Assembly (NCBI GenBank): GCA_019752975.1
Contig: JAIELM010000445.1
Span: 1 to 11,380 of the forward strand
From: Undibacterium sp.
GTDB lineage: Bacteria > Pseudomonadota > Gammaproteobacteria > Burkholderiales > Burkholderiaceae_D
Direction of reading: 5' to 3'
Length of the DNA stretch: 11,380 nt
Shown here one piece after another: positions 1 through 6,799 of this stretch (positions are counted from its first letter, which is position 1; each line of letters begins with the position of its first letter). A program made the position numbers and the translations under genes. Under the pieces are notes generated by a model. It saw only the letters and a list, made by a program, of their open reading frames with translations. It was not told where the DNA came from and did no database searches.

Positions 1-639
1 GAAGCCTTTGTGCGTATGGCGCACGCCATCGTGGTGTTTCCGGGTGGAGCGGGGACCGCGGAAGAAATCTTATACTTATTGGGAATACTACTGCATCCCG
101 ATAATAAGGATCTGCCTTTCGTAGTGATTTTTACTGGACCTGCTTCGGCAAAGGATTATTTTGCGCAGATTGATACTTTTATCTGTGCGACGCTGGGTAG
201 TGAGGCGCAAGCGAAGTACAGAATTATTATTGACGACCCAGCGCAAGTTGCTCGTGAAGTGCAAGCGGGAATTGTCGCGATACGTGCTTTTAGAAAACGA
301 CGGGGAGATGCTTATTACTTCAATTGGTTATTGAAAATCGATCCTGAATTTCAACATCCGTTTGAGCCTAGCCATGCCAATATGCGCTCATTAGCGCTGC
401 ATAAAAATCAGGCGCCTCATCTTTTAGCAGCCAATTTGAGGCGTGCTTTTTCTGGGGTTGTTGCGGGTAACGTTAAGAACCAAGGTATTCGAGCGATAGA
501 ACAATATGGTCATTTCGAGATATGCGGTGATCCATTGATCATGCACGCGATGGACGTTTTATTGGACTCGTTTGTCCGCCAAAGCCGTATGAAGTTACCG
601 GGAAAAGTGTATGTTCCTTGCTATAAAGTAATAAAATAG
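1..639 (+). CDS. ppnN: PpnN, pyrimidine/purine nucleotide 5'-monophosphate nucleosidase (C-terminal part)
   Basis: Cytosolic enzyme that hydrolyses the N-glycosidic bond of nucleoside 5'-monophosphates to give free base and ribose 5-phosphate; E. coli PpnN (formerly YgdH) is controlled by (p)ppGpp. The reading frame is open from base 1, so the start lies outside the window; the internal GTG at 10 and ATG at 16 are not needed as starts. Seen directly: the LOG/lysine-decarboxylase-like signature PGGAGTAEE about 12 residues after the first in-frame residue of the window, which forms the phosphate/ribose-binding loop of this family. It is followed by about 190 residues matching the PpnN C-terminal region and ending MKLPGKVYVPCYK. 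The E. coli protein is about 454 residues, so roughly half is present. The length of the C-terminal extension separates it from short LOG cytokinin-type enzymes. The downstream hairpin at 647-671 probably ends the transcript. Confidence 0.88.
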   Translation, partial: EAFVRMAHAIVVFPGGAGTAEEILYLLGILLHPDNKDLPFVVIFTGPASAKDYFAQIDTFICATLGSEAQAKYRIIIDDPAQVAREVQAGIVAIRAFRKRRGDAYYFNWLLKIDPEFQHPFEPSHANMRSLALHKNQAPHLLAANLRRAFSGVVAGNVKNQGIRAIEQYGHFEICGDPLIMHAMDVLLDSFVRQSRMKLPGKVYVPCYKVIK

Positions 640-646
640 TATTCCA

Positions 647-671
647 CTTGGGTCTGGCGCCAAGGTTTTTT
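647..671 (+). terminator. Possible Rho-independent terminator after ppnN
   Basis: A short hairpin, CTTGG (647-651) with CCAAG (660-664), is followed after one G by six T (666-671). It starts 8 bases after the ppnN stop. The stem is only 5 bp, so this is a moderate candidate. Confidence 0.45.
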
Positions 672-810
672 GGCTTCCTTAGTGTAGCTGGACACATTTT
701 GTTGCGCGGAAAATAAATAGATAAACATTTCTGTTGGGAATGAGTGTTTCTCAAGGAAAAAGTAGCATAATTAGACTACCGAAATATTTTGCTACCTGAG
801 GTCTCACATA

Positions 811-818
811 AAAGGATG
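811..818 (+). promoter_or_regulatory. Ribosome binding site of cheV
   Basis: AAAGGA at 811-816 lies 8 bases before the ATG at 825. It supports that start over the in-frame ATG at 816, which overlaps this very motif, and over the in-frame TTG at 789. Confidence 0.7.
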
Positions 819-824
819 ATAGAC

Positions 825-1781
825 ATGAGCACTGTACAACATGAAGTCGATGAACGGACTAACCTCATCAGTTCAAATAAATTCGAATTGCTGCTGTTTA
901 GATTAGGCTTGGACGCTGCGACTAATCGGTCCGAGTTATTTGGTATCAATGTGTTTAAGGTACGTGAAATTGTGGCGATGCCAGAAATTACGACCGTCGC
1001 CGGCGCGCCACCACATAATCTTGGTGTGGTTAATTTGCGTGGACAGATTATCCAAGTGATCGATTTGGCTTCGGTCGTCGGGCGTAAGCCGGCCACAGGA
1101 TTAAATATCATGTTAGTGACTGAGTTTGCCCGCTCTACACAAGGCTTCGCGGTCGAATCGGTCGAGGAGATTGTACGTTTGGACTGGCGTCATGTGCTTT
1201 CAGCCGAATCATCCTCGGCAGGTGGACTGGTGACCAGTATTGCCCGTTTGGACGGCGATTCCGACACCACTCGCCTAGCTCAAGTGCTTGATGTAGAACA
1301 GATTTTGCGTCAGATTACGCCGCGTGATGTGAAAGATGTTGATTCTGAGACGATAGGGGCAAAACTGGCCATGAAAGCGGGTGCAGTGATTTTGGCAGCG
1401 GATGATTCCGCCGTGGCTCGTGGTTTGATTAGCCAAGCTTTAGAAGCCATAGGCGCGCCGTTTATCATGACAAAAACTGGCAAGGAATGTTGGGAGAAAC
1501 TGCAGGCGATAAGCCAAGCCGCGCAGGCGGAGGGTAAACCACTGATTGAACGAGTTGCCCTAGTGCTGACGGATTTAGAGATGCCAGAAATGGATGGATT
1601 CACTTTAACTCGTAATATCAAACAAGATGATCGTTTTAAAGATATACCCGTGATTATTCACTCCTCCTTGTCCGGCACGACTAACGAAGATCATGTGAAG
1701 AGCGTAGGCGCGGACGCATACGTGGCTAAATTTGTGGCAGAGGATCTCGCTGCGACCATACGTAGGGTGATGAAACATTGA
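825..1781 (+). CDS. cheV: CheV, chemotaxis coupling protein with receiver domain
   Basis: CheV links chemoreceptors to the CheA kinase through a CheW-like domain and carries a phosphorylatable receiver domain thought to tune adaptation or act as a phosphate sink. The 318-residue length from ATG 825 is normal for the family, and the start matches the usual N-terminus (MSxxxxEVDERTNLxxSNKFELLLFRL). The CheW-like domain spans about residues 18-165. The receiver domain spans about 185-315, with acidic pair D193/D194 (AADDS), phosphoacceptor D250 (LTDLEMPEMDG), the Ser of HSSLSG near 280 and K302 (YVAKF), so all catalytic positions are intact. No other chemotaxis or flagellar genes lie within the window, so it appears to be a stand-alone cheV. 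I did not find a clear sigma-28 promoter in the 185 bases upstream. A strong terminator follows. Confidence 0.93.
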   Translation: MSTVQHEVDERTNLISSNKFELLLFRLGLDAATNRSELFGINVFKVREIVAMPEITTVAGAPPHNLGVVNLRGQIIQVIDLASVVGRKPATGLNIMLVTEFARSTQGFAVESVEEIVRLDWRHVLSAESSSAGGLVTSIARLDGDSDTTRLAQVLDVEQILRQITPRDVKDVDSETIGAKLAMKAGAVILAADDSAVARGLISQALEAIGAPFIMTKTGKECWEKLQAISQAAQAEGKPLIERVALVLTDLEMPEMDGFTLTRNIKQDDRFKDIPVIIHSSLSGTTNEDHVKSVGADAYVAKFVAEDLAATIRRVMKH

Positions 1782-1795
1782 TTTGATCGACAGAG

Positions 1796-1837
1796 AAAAA
1801 CGCCGTTGACATCAATTTGATCTCAACGGCGTTTTTT
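1796..1837 (+). terminator. Rho-independent terminator after cheV
   Basis: Perfect stem CGCCGTTGA (1801-1809) with TCAACGGCG (1823-1831) around a 13-base loop, flanked by AAAAA on the left and six T (1832-1837) on the right. It begins 15 bases after the cheV stop. The A-tract means it could also act on minus-strand transcription. Confidence 0.92.
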
Positions 1838-1891
1838 ATTTAGCCCTAATTCGGAGTATCATGCGTCTCTTGTAAATTCAAGGAAAAAATC

Positions 1892-2128
1892 ATGGAACAG
1901 TTCATGACATATGAAGCGTATTTAGACGAAGTCACCACTTTACTCACCGAAATGTACAATATCAACGACGAGGCTGCGATTAAATATGTGATGCGTGCAC
2001 AGGCTGCAAATTATTTTAGCCCTCATGACGACCACGAAGAAATGCGCACTCAAGATCGAGCCATGCAGGACGCCAAGACTGTCTATGAAACTAGAAATAA
2101 ATCGCGGCCGGAAATCTTCAAGAAATAA
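1892..2128 (+). CDS. Small hypothetical protein, 78 residues
   Basis: I do not recognise a family. It is treated as real because an AGGA at 1881-1884 sits 7 bases before the ATG, the gene fills the space between the cheV terminator and the next gene, and its composition is that of a soluble protein. It is predicted soluble, with no signal peptide or membrane segment, and probably mostly helical: an N-terminal part rich in Glu, Thr and Leu (residues 6-40) and a charged second half with a His/Asp/Glu cluster (HDDHEE, residues 45-50) and a basic tail. A TATCAT at 1857-1862 could be a -10 element, but no good -35 accompanies it. Its stop codon is one base from that of the opposing gene at 2130-2396. 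Confidence 0.7.
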   Translation: MEQFMTYEAYLDEVTTLLTEMYNINDEAAIKYVMRAQAANYFSPHDDHEEMRTQDRAMQDAKTVYETRNKSRPEIFKK

Positions 2129-2129
2129 G

Positions 2130-2396
2130 TTAAACCTTCTCCATTTCATGCGCGTCTAAGGCAATGACATGGGTTTGAATTTGCCCTTTTTCATCGTGCC
2201 ATTCACGCATTACGCAGGCTTGTCCTTCCTCATCGATAGCAATGATTTTGAAAAAATTGCCGACCATGGATTCGATTAAGATGCGCTCGTCCTCAGGGAA
2301 GTCTTGAATAAATTCGGCACTCAAGGTGATAATGCGTACGATGTCGCCCAGGGAGACAATTTGCTGACGATGGTCGAAAATGACGGATTCACTCAT
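2130..2396 (-). CDS. Small hypothetical protein, 88 residues
   Basis: I do not recognise a named family. The predicted product is small, acidic and soluble, with alternating hydrophobic stretches (IVSLGDIVRIITL, residues 13-25; FFKIIAIDEEGQACVMREW further on) that suggest a compact beta-rich fold. There is no signal peptide or transmembrane helix. The clean frame, protein-like composition and tight fit between neighbours support a real gene. It is divergent from the exonuclease gene with only 27 bases between the two ATGs, and convergent with the 78-residue gene. I see no clear Shine-Dalgarno before the ATG at 2396, which lowers certainty about the exact start; the next in-frame Met is far downstream. 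Confidence 0.68.
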   Translation of the reverse strand: MSESVIFDHRQQIVSLGDIVRIITLSAEFIQDFPEDERILIESMVGNFFKIIAIDEEGQACVMREWHDEKGQIQTHVIALDAHEMEKV

Positions 2397-2423
2397 AATT
2401 TTGGTATTGGAAAGTAAAAACGC

Positions 2424-3278
2424 ATGCTAACACAATCTATCGTCATGATCGATTTTGAAACCACGGGAATGAGCCCTGATCAGGGAGATCGCGTTACCGA
2501 AGTGGCCGCTATACGGCTACGAAATGGCGTTATCGTGGATCGCTATGTGTCTTTGATCAATTGTCAGGTCCGTGTTTCCTCGTTCATTACCCAACTGACT
2601 GGTATCACCCAGACGATGGTTAATCAAGCTCCCCCAGTCGCGAAGGTGATGCCGGAGTTATTGGCGTTTATCGGGGACGATTTTCTCGCTGCTCACAATG
2701 CCAGTTTCGATGAAAAATTTTTACTCGCCGAGACTGCGCGCCTAGGTTTGCCGACGCGGCACAAGGGCTTAGTTTGTTCAGTCAAGTTGGCGCGCCGTTT
2801 ACGTCCTGGATTACCGTCTTATTCTTTGGGGCCGTTGGCGGCTCACTTGGGTATACGCTTTAATGGAAAAGCACATAGAGCTGAAGCCGACGCGGAAGTT
2901 GCTGCCAATCTTCTGCTGAACTTGGGTGTGCATTTAAATGAACAACACCCAAAGCTTGAAGTGACACCTTCATTGTTTGAAAAAATTAATAAACTCAGCG
3001 CGGCTAAAGTACCAGCTTATTTAAGCGACTTACAACAAAGTGATGGTTCGGTAAAAATAAAACGTAAGAAGTCGGCTAAGGAGGTAATGCCCGTTCGGTT
3101 TCGCCACTACAAAGGCGGCATTTATCAACTCGTATGTGAAGCCACCCAGGAGTCGGATTTAAGTCCGGTGATCGTGTACAGCGCACCTGATGGTAGTTTG
3201 TGGACTAGACCGAGATCCGTTTTCTTTGAAATGATAGAAGTGAATGGTCAACGCATGCAGAGGTTCACCGAGATTTAG
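2424..3278 (+). CDS. DnaQ-like 3'-5' exonuclease with C-terminal DUF1653-like domain
   Basis: Predicted DEDDh exonuclease of the DnaQ/epsilon superfamily, acting on nucleic-acid 3' ends with two metal ions. The motifs are complete: Exo I DFETTG with D10 and E12, Exo II HNASFD with D96, and Exo III HRAEAD with H151 and D156, all within residues 5-170. A charged linker, rich in Lys and Arg around 209-220, leads to a C-terminal module (about 226-284: RHYKGGIYQLV, a W near 260, F at 267-268, FTEI end). This resembles DUF1653, a small domain of unknown function usually found alone; I assign it from pattern memory, not a search. The protein is 284 residues and lacks the GIY-YIG domain that follows the exonuclease in some relatives. 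It is probably not the polymerase III epsilon subunit, given its C-terminus. A GGAAAG at 2409-2414 is a weak, slightly distant Shine-Dalgarno. Confidence 0.85.
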   Translation: MLTQSIVMIDFETTGMSPDQGDRVTEVAAIRLRNGVIVDRYVSLINCQVRVSSFITQLTGITQTMVNQAPPVAKVMPELLAFIGDDFLAAHNASFDEKFLLAETARLGLPTRHKGLVCSVKLARRLRPGLPSYSLGPLAAHLGIRFNGKAHRAEADAEVAANLLLNLGVHLNEQHPKLEVTPSLFEKINKLSAAKVPAYLSDLQQSDGSVKIKRKKSAKEVMPVRFRHYKGGIYQLVCEATQESDLSPVIVYSAPDGSLWTRPRSVFFEMIEVNGQRMQRFTEI

Positions 3279-3280
3279 CG

Positions 3281-3330
3281 TAGGGAAGTGCGGATTTATT
3301 CCATATAAATCCACACTTCCCTAGAATTTT
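3281..3330 (+). terminator. Long hairpin between exonuclease gene and dcd
   Basis: An 18-bp stem with a single C-A mismatch (3281-3298 with 3306-3323) and a 7-base loop starts 2 bases after the exonuclease stop. It is followed by GAATTTT, a poor U-tract. It probably ends the exonuclease transcript or protects its 3' end. Because dcd starts only 39 bases further on, it may also lie in the dcd leader. Confidence 0.7.
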
Positions 3331-3362
3331 GCCCTTAAACTTAATTGAAAAGCAGAAAAATT

Positions 3363-3929
3363 ATGAGCATCAAATCAGATAAATGGATACGCCGGATGGC
3401 AGAGCAACACGGCATGATAGAGCCATTTTCGCCGGAGCAGGTTAGGCATGAAAATGGACAAAAAATCGTTAGTTATGGTACTTCTTCCTACGGTTACGAC
3501 ATTCGTTGTGCTGATGAATTTAAAATTTTCACCAATATCAATAGTACGATTGTCGACCCAAAGAATTTTGATGAAAAATCATTTGTCGATTTTAAAGGCG
3601 AGGTTTGTATCATTCCTCCCAATTCATTTGCCTTAGCTCGCACGATAGAATATTTTCGCATTCCGCGTAGTGTTCTGACTATTTGTTTGGGAAAATCCAC
3701 TTATGCGCGCTGCGGCATCATCGTTAATGTCACCCCGTTTGAGCCGGAATGGGAAGGTTATGTAACGCTAGAATTTTCTAATACTACGCCATTGCCGGCC
3801 AAAATATATGCGGGTGAGGGTTGTGCCCAAGTGCTGTTTTTTGAAAGTGACGAAATTTGCGAAACTTCATATAAGGATAGAGGGGGCAAGTATCAAGGGC
3901 AAACAGGGGTGACGCTGCCTAAGGCCTAA
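3363..3929 (+). CDS. dcd: Dcd, dCTP deaminase
   Basis: Deaminates dCTP to dUTP in the cytosol, feeding dUMP and then dTMP synthesis. The 188-residue product matches betaproteobacterial Dcd length (E. coli 193). The hallmark [10 protein letters not shown] carries S112 and R116, and the catalytic Glu is E137 in TLEFSN, equivalent to E. coli S111, R115 and E138. The N-terminus [13 protein letters not shown] is typical, so ATG 3363 is preferred to the in-frame TTG at 3345. No strong Shine-Dalgarno is visible, only A/G-rich sequence. The monofunctional deaminase is more likely than the archaeal-type bifunctional deaminase/dUTPase, given overall similarity to the proteobacterial enzyme. The hairpin upstream suggests its promoter lies in or just after 3281-3340, but I cannot point to good -35 and -10 boxes. 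Confidence 0.95.
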   Translation: MSIKSDKWIRRMAEQHGMIEPFSPEQVRHENGQKIVSYGTSSYGYDIRCADEFKIFTNINSTIVDPKNFDEKSFVDFKGEVCIIPPNSFALARTIEYFRIPRSVLTICLGKSTYARCGIIVNVTPFEPEWEGYVTLEFSNTTPLPAKIYAGEGCAQVLFFESDEICETSYKDRGGKYQGQTGVTLPKA

Positions 3930-4032
3930 ATTTGCAGCTTTTTTTGCAGCCTTTAAAGCAAATCTTATTTAATTTTCTCTTGTCCGTCTGCTAGAATCAC
4001 CTATCTCTTACAGCACTTAGGAAGAACAGCGG

Positions 4033-6354
4033 ATGGATGCCTCACTAGAACAAAAAGAGCAAAAAGAACAATTACGTCTACAGCTACGTCAAGCTGCTTT
4101 GGAATATCACGAATTTCCAAGCCCCGGCAAAATTAGTGTCACCCCCACGAAACAACTCACTAATCAGCGCGATCTCGCTCTGGCCTATTCACCAGGTGTC
4201 GCCGCTCCCTGTGAGGAAATTGCGTCTGATCCAAGCGCCGCTTTCAAATACACCGCTAGGGGTAATCTAGTCGGGGTAATTACCAATGGTACTGCGGTTT
4301 TGGGTCTAGGTAACATCGGTCCATTGGCTTCTAAGCCGGTAATGGAAGGCAAGGGCGTACTGTTCAAAAAATTCGCCGGTATCGATGTGTTCGATATTGA
4401 AATCAACGAGTCCGATCCAGATAAATTGGTCGACATCATTGCTTCTTTAGAGCCTACTTTTGGCGGGATTAATTTAGAAGATATCAAAGCGCCAGAATGT
4501 TTTTACATCGAACGTAAGTTGCGTGATCGAATGAAAATTCCGGTCTTTCATGACGATCAACACGGCACCGCCATCATCGTCGGCGCGGCTATCACTAACG
4601 GCCTTAAGGTGGTAGGTAAAGATCTTAAGCATTGCAAATTAGTCGTATCTGGTGCTGGTGCGGCGGCTTTGGCTTGTTTAGATTTAATCGTGGATTTGGG
4701 TTTTCCAATTGAGAATATTTTTGTTACCGATTTAGCTGGCGTGGTCTACAAGGGGCGTGTTGAACTCATGGACCCAGACAAAGAACGCTTCGCACAAGAG
4801 ACTTCAGCACGATGTTTGAAGGATGTGATGCAGGATGCGGATATCTTTTTAGGACTATCAGCCGGTGGCGTGTTAAAACCAGACATGGTTAAATTGATGG
4901 CCGCCAAACCCATCATCCTCGCTTTAGCCAATCCTACACCAGAGATTTTGCCGGAGGAAGTTAAGTCGGTACGTGACGATGCGGTGATGGCGACCGGGCG
5001 TTCGGATTTTCCCAATCAAGTGAATAATGTCTTGTGTTTTCCGTATATTTTCCGCGGCGCTTTGGACTGTGGTGCTACCACCATTACCCGAGAAATGGAA
5101 ATCGCGGTGGTGCACGCGATTGCCGATTTAGCCCAAGCAGAACAATCGGATGTTGTGGCGTCTGCGTATGGCATAGCGAATCTCTCGTTTGGTCCAGAGT
5201 ATCTGATCCCTAAGCCTTTTGATCCACGTCTTTTGATTAAAATCGCACCCGCGGTAGCGCAAGCGGCGCAAGATTGTGGGGTAGCAGCGCGTCCGATTGC
5301 GGACATGCAAGCGTATATTGATAAGCTACAACAGTTCGTGTATCACAGCGGCACTTTCATGAAGCCGCTATTCCAGATCGCCAAACGAGCACCAGATGCT
5401 AAGAAACGTATTGTCTTTGCTGAAGGGGAAGAGGAGCGTGTGTTGCGCGCTGTTCAAGTGGTGGTCGACGAAAAATTGGCCAAGCCTATACTTATTGGTC
5501 GCCCTTTGATCTTAGAGAAACGCATAGAAAAATTTGGTCTGCGCTTGCGTAGTGGTGTCGATTTCGAAGTAATTAATCCAGAGATGGATGCGCGTTATCG
5601 CGATTACTGGCAGACCTATCATCAAATGGCTAGTCGTGCAGGTGTGACCGAGCAATACGCCAAGTTGGAAATGCGTCGTCGTCACACCCTCATCGGTTCT
5701 ATGGCAGTGCATAAGGGCGATGCCGACGGTATGATTTGCGGAACCTTTGGAATTGGTAGCTTGCATCTGTTTTACATTAATCAGGTTTTGGGCAAGCGAG
5801 CAGGTGTTAATGTCTATGCTGCGATGAATGGTTTGGTTTTGCCAGATAGACAGTTAGTCTTAGTCGATACTCACATCAACGAGAATCCTAGCGCCGAGCA
5901 AATCGCAGAAATCACGATTTTGGCAGCAGAAGAGATGCGCCGTTTTGGTCTTCAACCAAAAGCCGCATTACTCTCTCATTCCAATTTTGGTTCTAGTAAT
6001 AGCGAATCGGCTCAAAAAATGCGTAAGGCTTTAGCGATAGTTCAACGCGATGCACCTGATTTGGAAATTGACGGTGAAATGCACGGAGATACGGCATTGG
6101 ACGCTGACTATAGACGAAAAATAATGCCAAACTCAGGTCTAAAAGGCGATGCTAATTTGTTGGTCATGCCCAATATTGATGCTGCGAACATCGCCTATAA
6201 TTTACTTAAAACTGCTGCTGGCAATAATATTGCAATCGGCCCGATTTTATTGGGTTGTGCTAAGCCGGTGCATATTTTGACCTCTTCTGCTACTGTAAGG
6301 CGTATCGTTAATATGACTGCTTTGTGTGTGGTTGATGCGGTTGCACAACGATAG
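4033..6354 (+). CDS. maeB: MaeB, NADP-dependent malic enzyme with phosphotransacetylase-like C-terminal domain
   Basis: Oxidatively decarboxylates L-malate to pyruvate and CO2, reducing NADP+; the enzyme feeds pyruvate/acetyl-CoA and NADPH during growth on organic acids. The 773-residue length is normal for the large MaeB class. The malic domain spans about residues 20-440: catalytic Y52 (AYSPGVA) and K107 (MEGKGVLFK), which align with E. coli Y39 and K94; metal ligands E149/D150 and D174 or D175 (FHDDQHGTA); and a Rossmann loop SGAGAAA near 206-212. Residues about 445-773 form the PTA-like domain (signature [10 protein letters not shown]), which in E. coli MaeB binds acetyl-CoA for allosteric control and is not known to be an active transacetylase. 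AGGAAG at 4019-4024 is the likely ribosome site for ATG 4033. The 103 bases after dcd contain a TAGAAT at 3992-3997 but no convincing -35. Confidence 0.96.
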   Translation: MDASLEQKEQKEQLRLQLRQAALEYHEFPSPGKISVTPTKQLTNQRDLALAYSPGVAAPCEEIASDPSAAFKYTARGNLVGVITNGTAVLGLGNIGPLASKPVMEGKGVLFKKFAGIDVFDIEINESDPDKLVDIIASLEPTFGGINLEDIKAPECFYIERKLRDRMKIPVFHDDQHGTAIIVGAAITNGLKVVGKDLKHCKLVVSGAGAAALACLDLIVDLGFPIENIFVTDLAGVVYKGRVELMDPDKERFAQETSARCLKDVMQDADIFLGLSAGGVLKPDMVKLMAAKPIILALANPTPEILPEEVKSVRDDAVMATGRSDFPNQVNNVLCFPYIFRGALDCGATTITREMEIAVVHAIADLAQAEQSDVVASAYGIANLSFGPEYLIPKPFDPRLLIKIAPAVAQAAQDCGVAARPIADMQAYIDKLQQFVYHSGTFMKPLFQIAKRAPDAKKRIVFAEGEEERVLRAVQVVVDEKLAKPILIGRPLILEKRIEKFGLRLRSGVDFEVINPEMDARYRDYWQTYHQMASRAGVTEQYAKLEMRRRHTLIGSMAVHKGDADGMICGTFGIGSLHLFYINQVLGKRAGVNVYAAMNGLVLPDRQLVLVDTHINENPSAEQIAEITILAAEEMRRFGLQPKAALLSHSNFGSSNSESAQKMRKALAIVQRDAPDLEIDGEMHGDTALDADYRRKIMPNSGLKGDANLLVMPNIDAANIAYNLLKTAAGNNIAIGPILLGCAKPVHILTSSATVRRIVNMTALCVVDAVAQR

Positions 6355-6386
6355 TTTATCGGTATTTTATATTGGTATTTCGTCGT

Positions 6387-6420
6387 AAAAAAAGCCATCG
6401 ATTTTTTCGATGGCTTTTTT
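6387..6420 (+). terminator. Rho-independent terminator after maeB
   Basis: Perfect 8-bp stem GCCATCGA (6394-6401) with TCGATGGC (6407-6414), a 5-T loop, seven A before and six T after. It starts 32 bases past the maeB stop. The A/T symmetry makes it potentially bidirectional. Confidence 0.95.
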
Positions 6421-6422
6421 AT

Positions 6423-6525
6423 AGGACTTACGCAAAATTGCGCTGGCTAGGCGCGGAGTTGAAGGCAGTACTTTAATGCGACGAGGCAAACGCAACAACG
6501 CCAGCGTCTGTTTTGCGTAAGTCCT
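6423..6525. repeat. 103-bp element with 15-bp perfect terminal inverted repeats (MITE-like or IS remnant)
   Basis: The ends AGGACTTACGCAAAA (6423-6437) and TTTTGCGTAAGTCCT (6511-6525) are exact reverse complements. A second inner pair, CGCTGGC (6441-6447) with GCCAGCG (6500-6506), extends the arms after a small internal loop. The central 52 bases contain no open frame of note. Terminal inverted repeats, small size and lack of a transposase are the hallmarks of a miniature inverted-repeat transposable element. TTTTAT occurs at the left edge (6417-6422) and again one base outside the right edge (6527-6532), which may be a target duplication or chance in T-rich sequence. The element abuts the maeB terminator. 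The parent insertion sequence family is unknown. Confidence 0.7.
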
Positions 6526-6550
6526 GTTTTATTTTAGTGTACTAGTTAGC

Positions 6551-6763
6551 TTAATGTTGGTGTGACCAAGTGACCTCGCTTGATGCTAAATAAGCGGCGA
6601 CCGTCGCCTGATTGCCTGTGGCATGTTTCTTTACCTCGCCGCAATCGCAAATGCCTTGATACGGTTGGATGTGCGAGCAAGCGGATACTTTTTGCAAAAA
6701 AACTTTGACCGCTTTGCCACAGGCGATACATTTAAAAGTGAGGATGCGGGCGGGTTTATTCAT
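6551..6763 (-). CDS. Small Cys-rich, probably zinc-binding protein, 70 residues
   Basis: I do not recognise a named family. The Cys pattern is suggestive: C12-x2-C15 (KCIACGK), C29 and H31 (ACSHI), then C39-x-C41 (ICDCGE) and H47, enough to build a zinc ribbon or knuckle. The rest is short and polar, with a His-ending tail (WSHQH) and no signal peptide or membrane segment. It begins 36 bases after the stop of the methyltransferase gene on the same strand, so the two are probably co-transcribed, methyltransferase first. The Shine-Dalgarno before ATG 6763 is weak (AGAG about 9 bases upstream). The regularly placed Cys pairs argue that this frame is coding, against overlapping alternatives in the other frames. 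DNA or RNA binding, or a metal-dependent adaptor role, would be inference only. Confidence 0.65.
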   Translation of the reverse strand: MNKPARILTFKCIACGKAVKVFLQKVSACSHIQPYQGICDCGEVKKHATGNQATVAAYLASSEVTWSHQH

Positions 6764-6799
6764 GGTGCTCTGATCGTAGTAATTGCAGAAAAACGTATT

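Noticed and set aside
762..795. GTAGCA/TGCTAC inverted repeat before cheV
   Set aside because: Only 6 bp with a 22-base loop, no useful extension of the stem and no T-tract; likely chance.
789..824. Longer cheV start at the TTG (789) or ATG (816)
   Set aside because: The AAAGGA at 811-816 and the standard CheV N-terminus both point to ATG 825.
3931..3961. Repeated TTTGCAGC and possible terminator after dcd
   Set aside because: The copies are direct repeats, and the only available stem (TTTGC/GCAAA) is 5 bp without a following T-tract.
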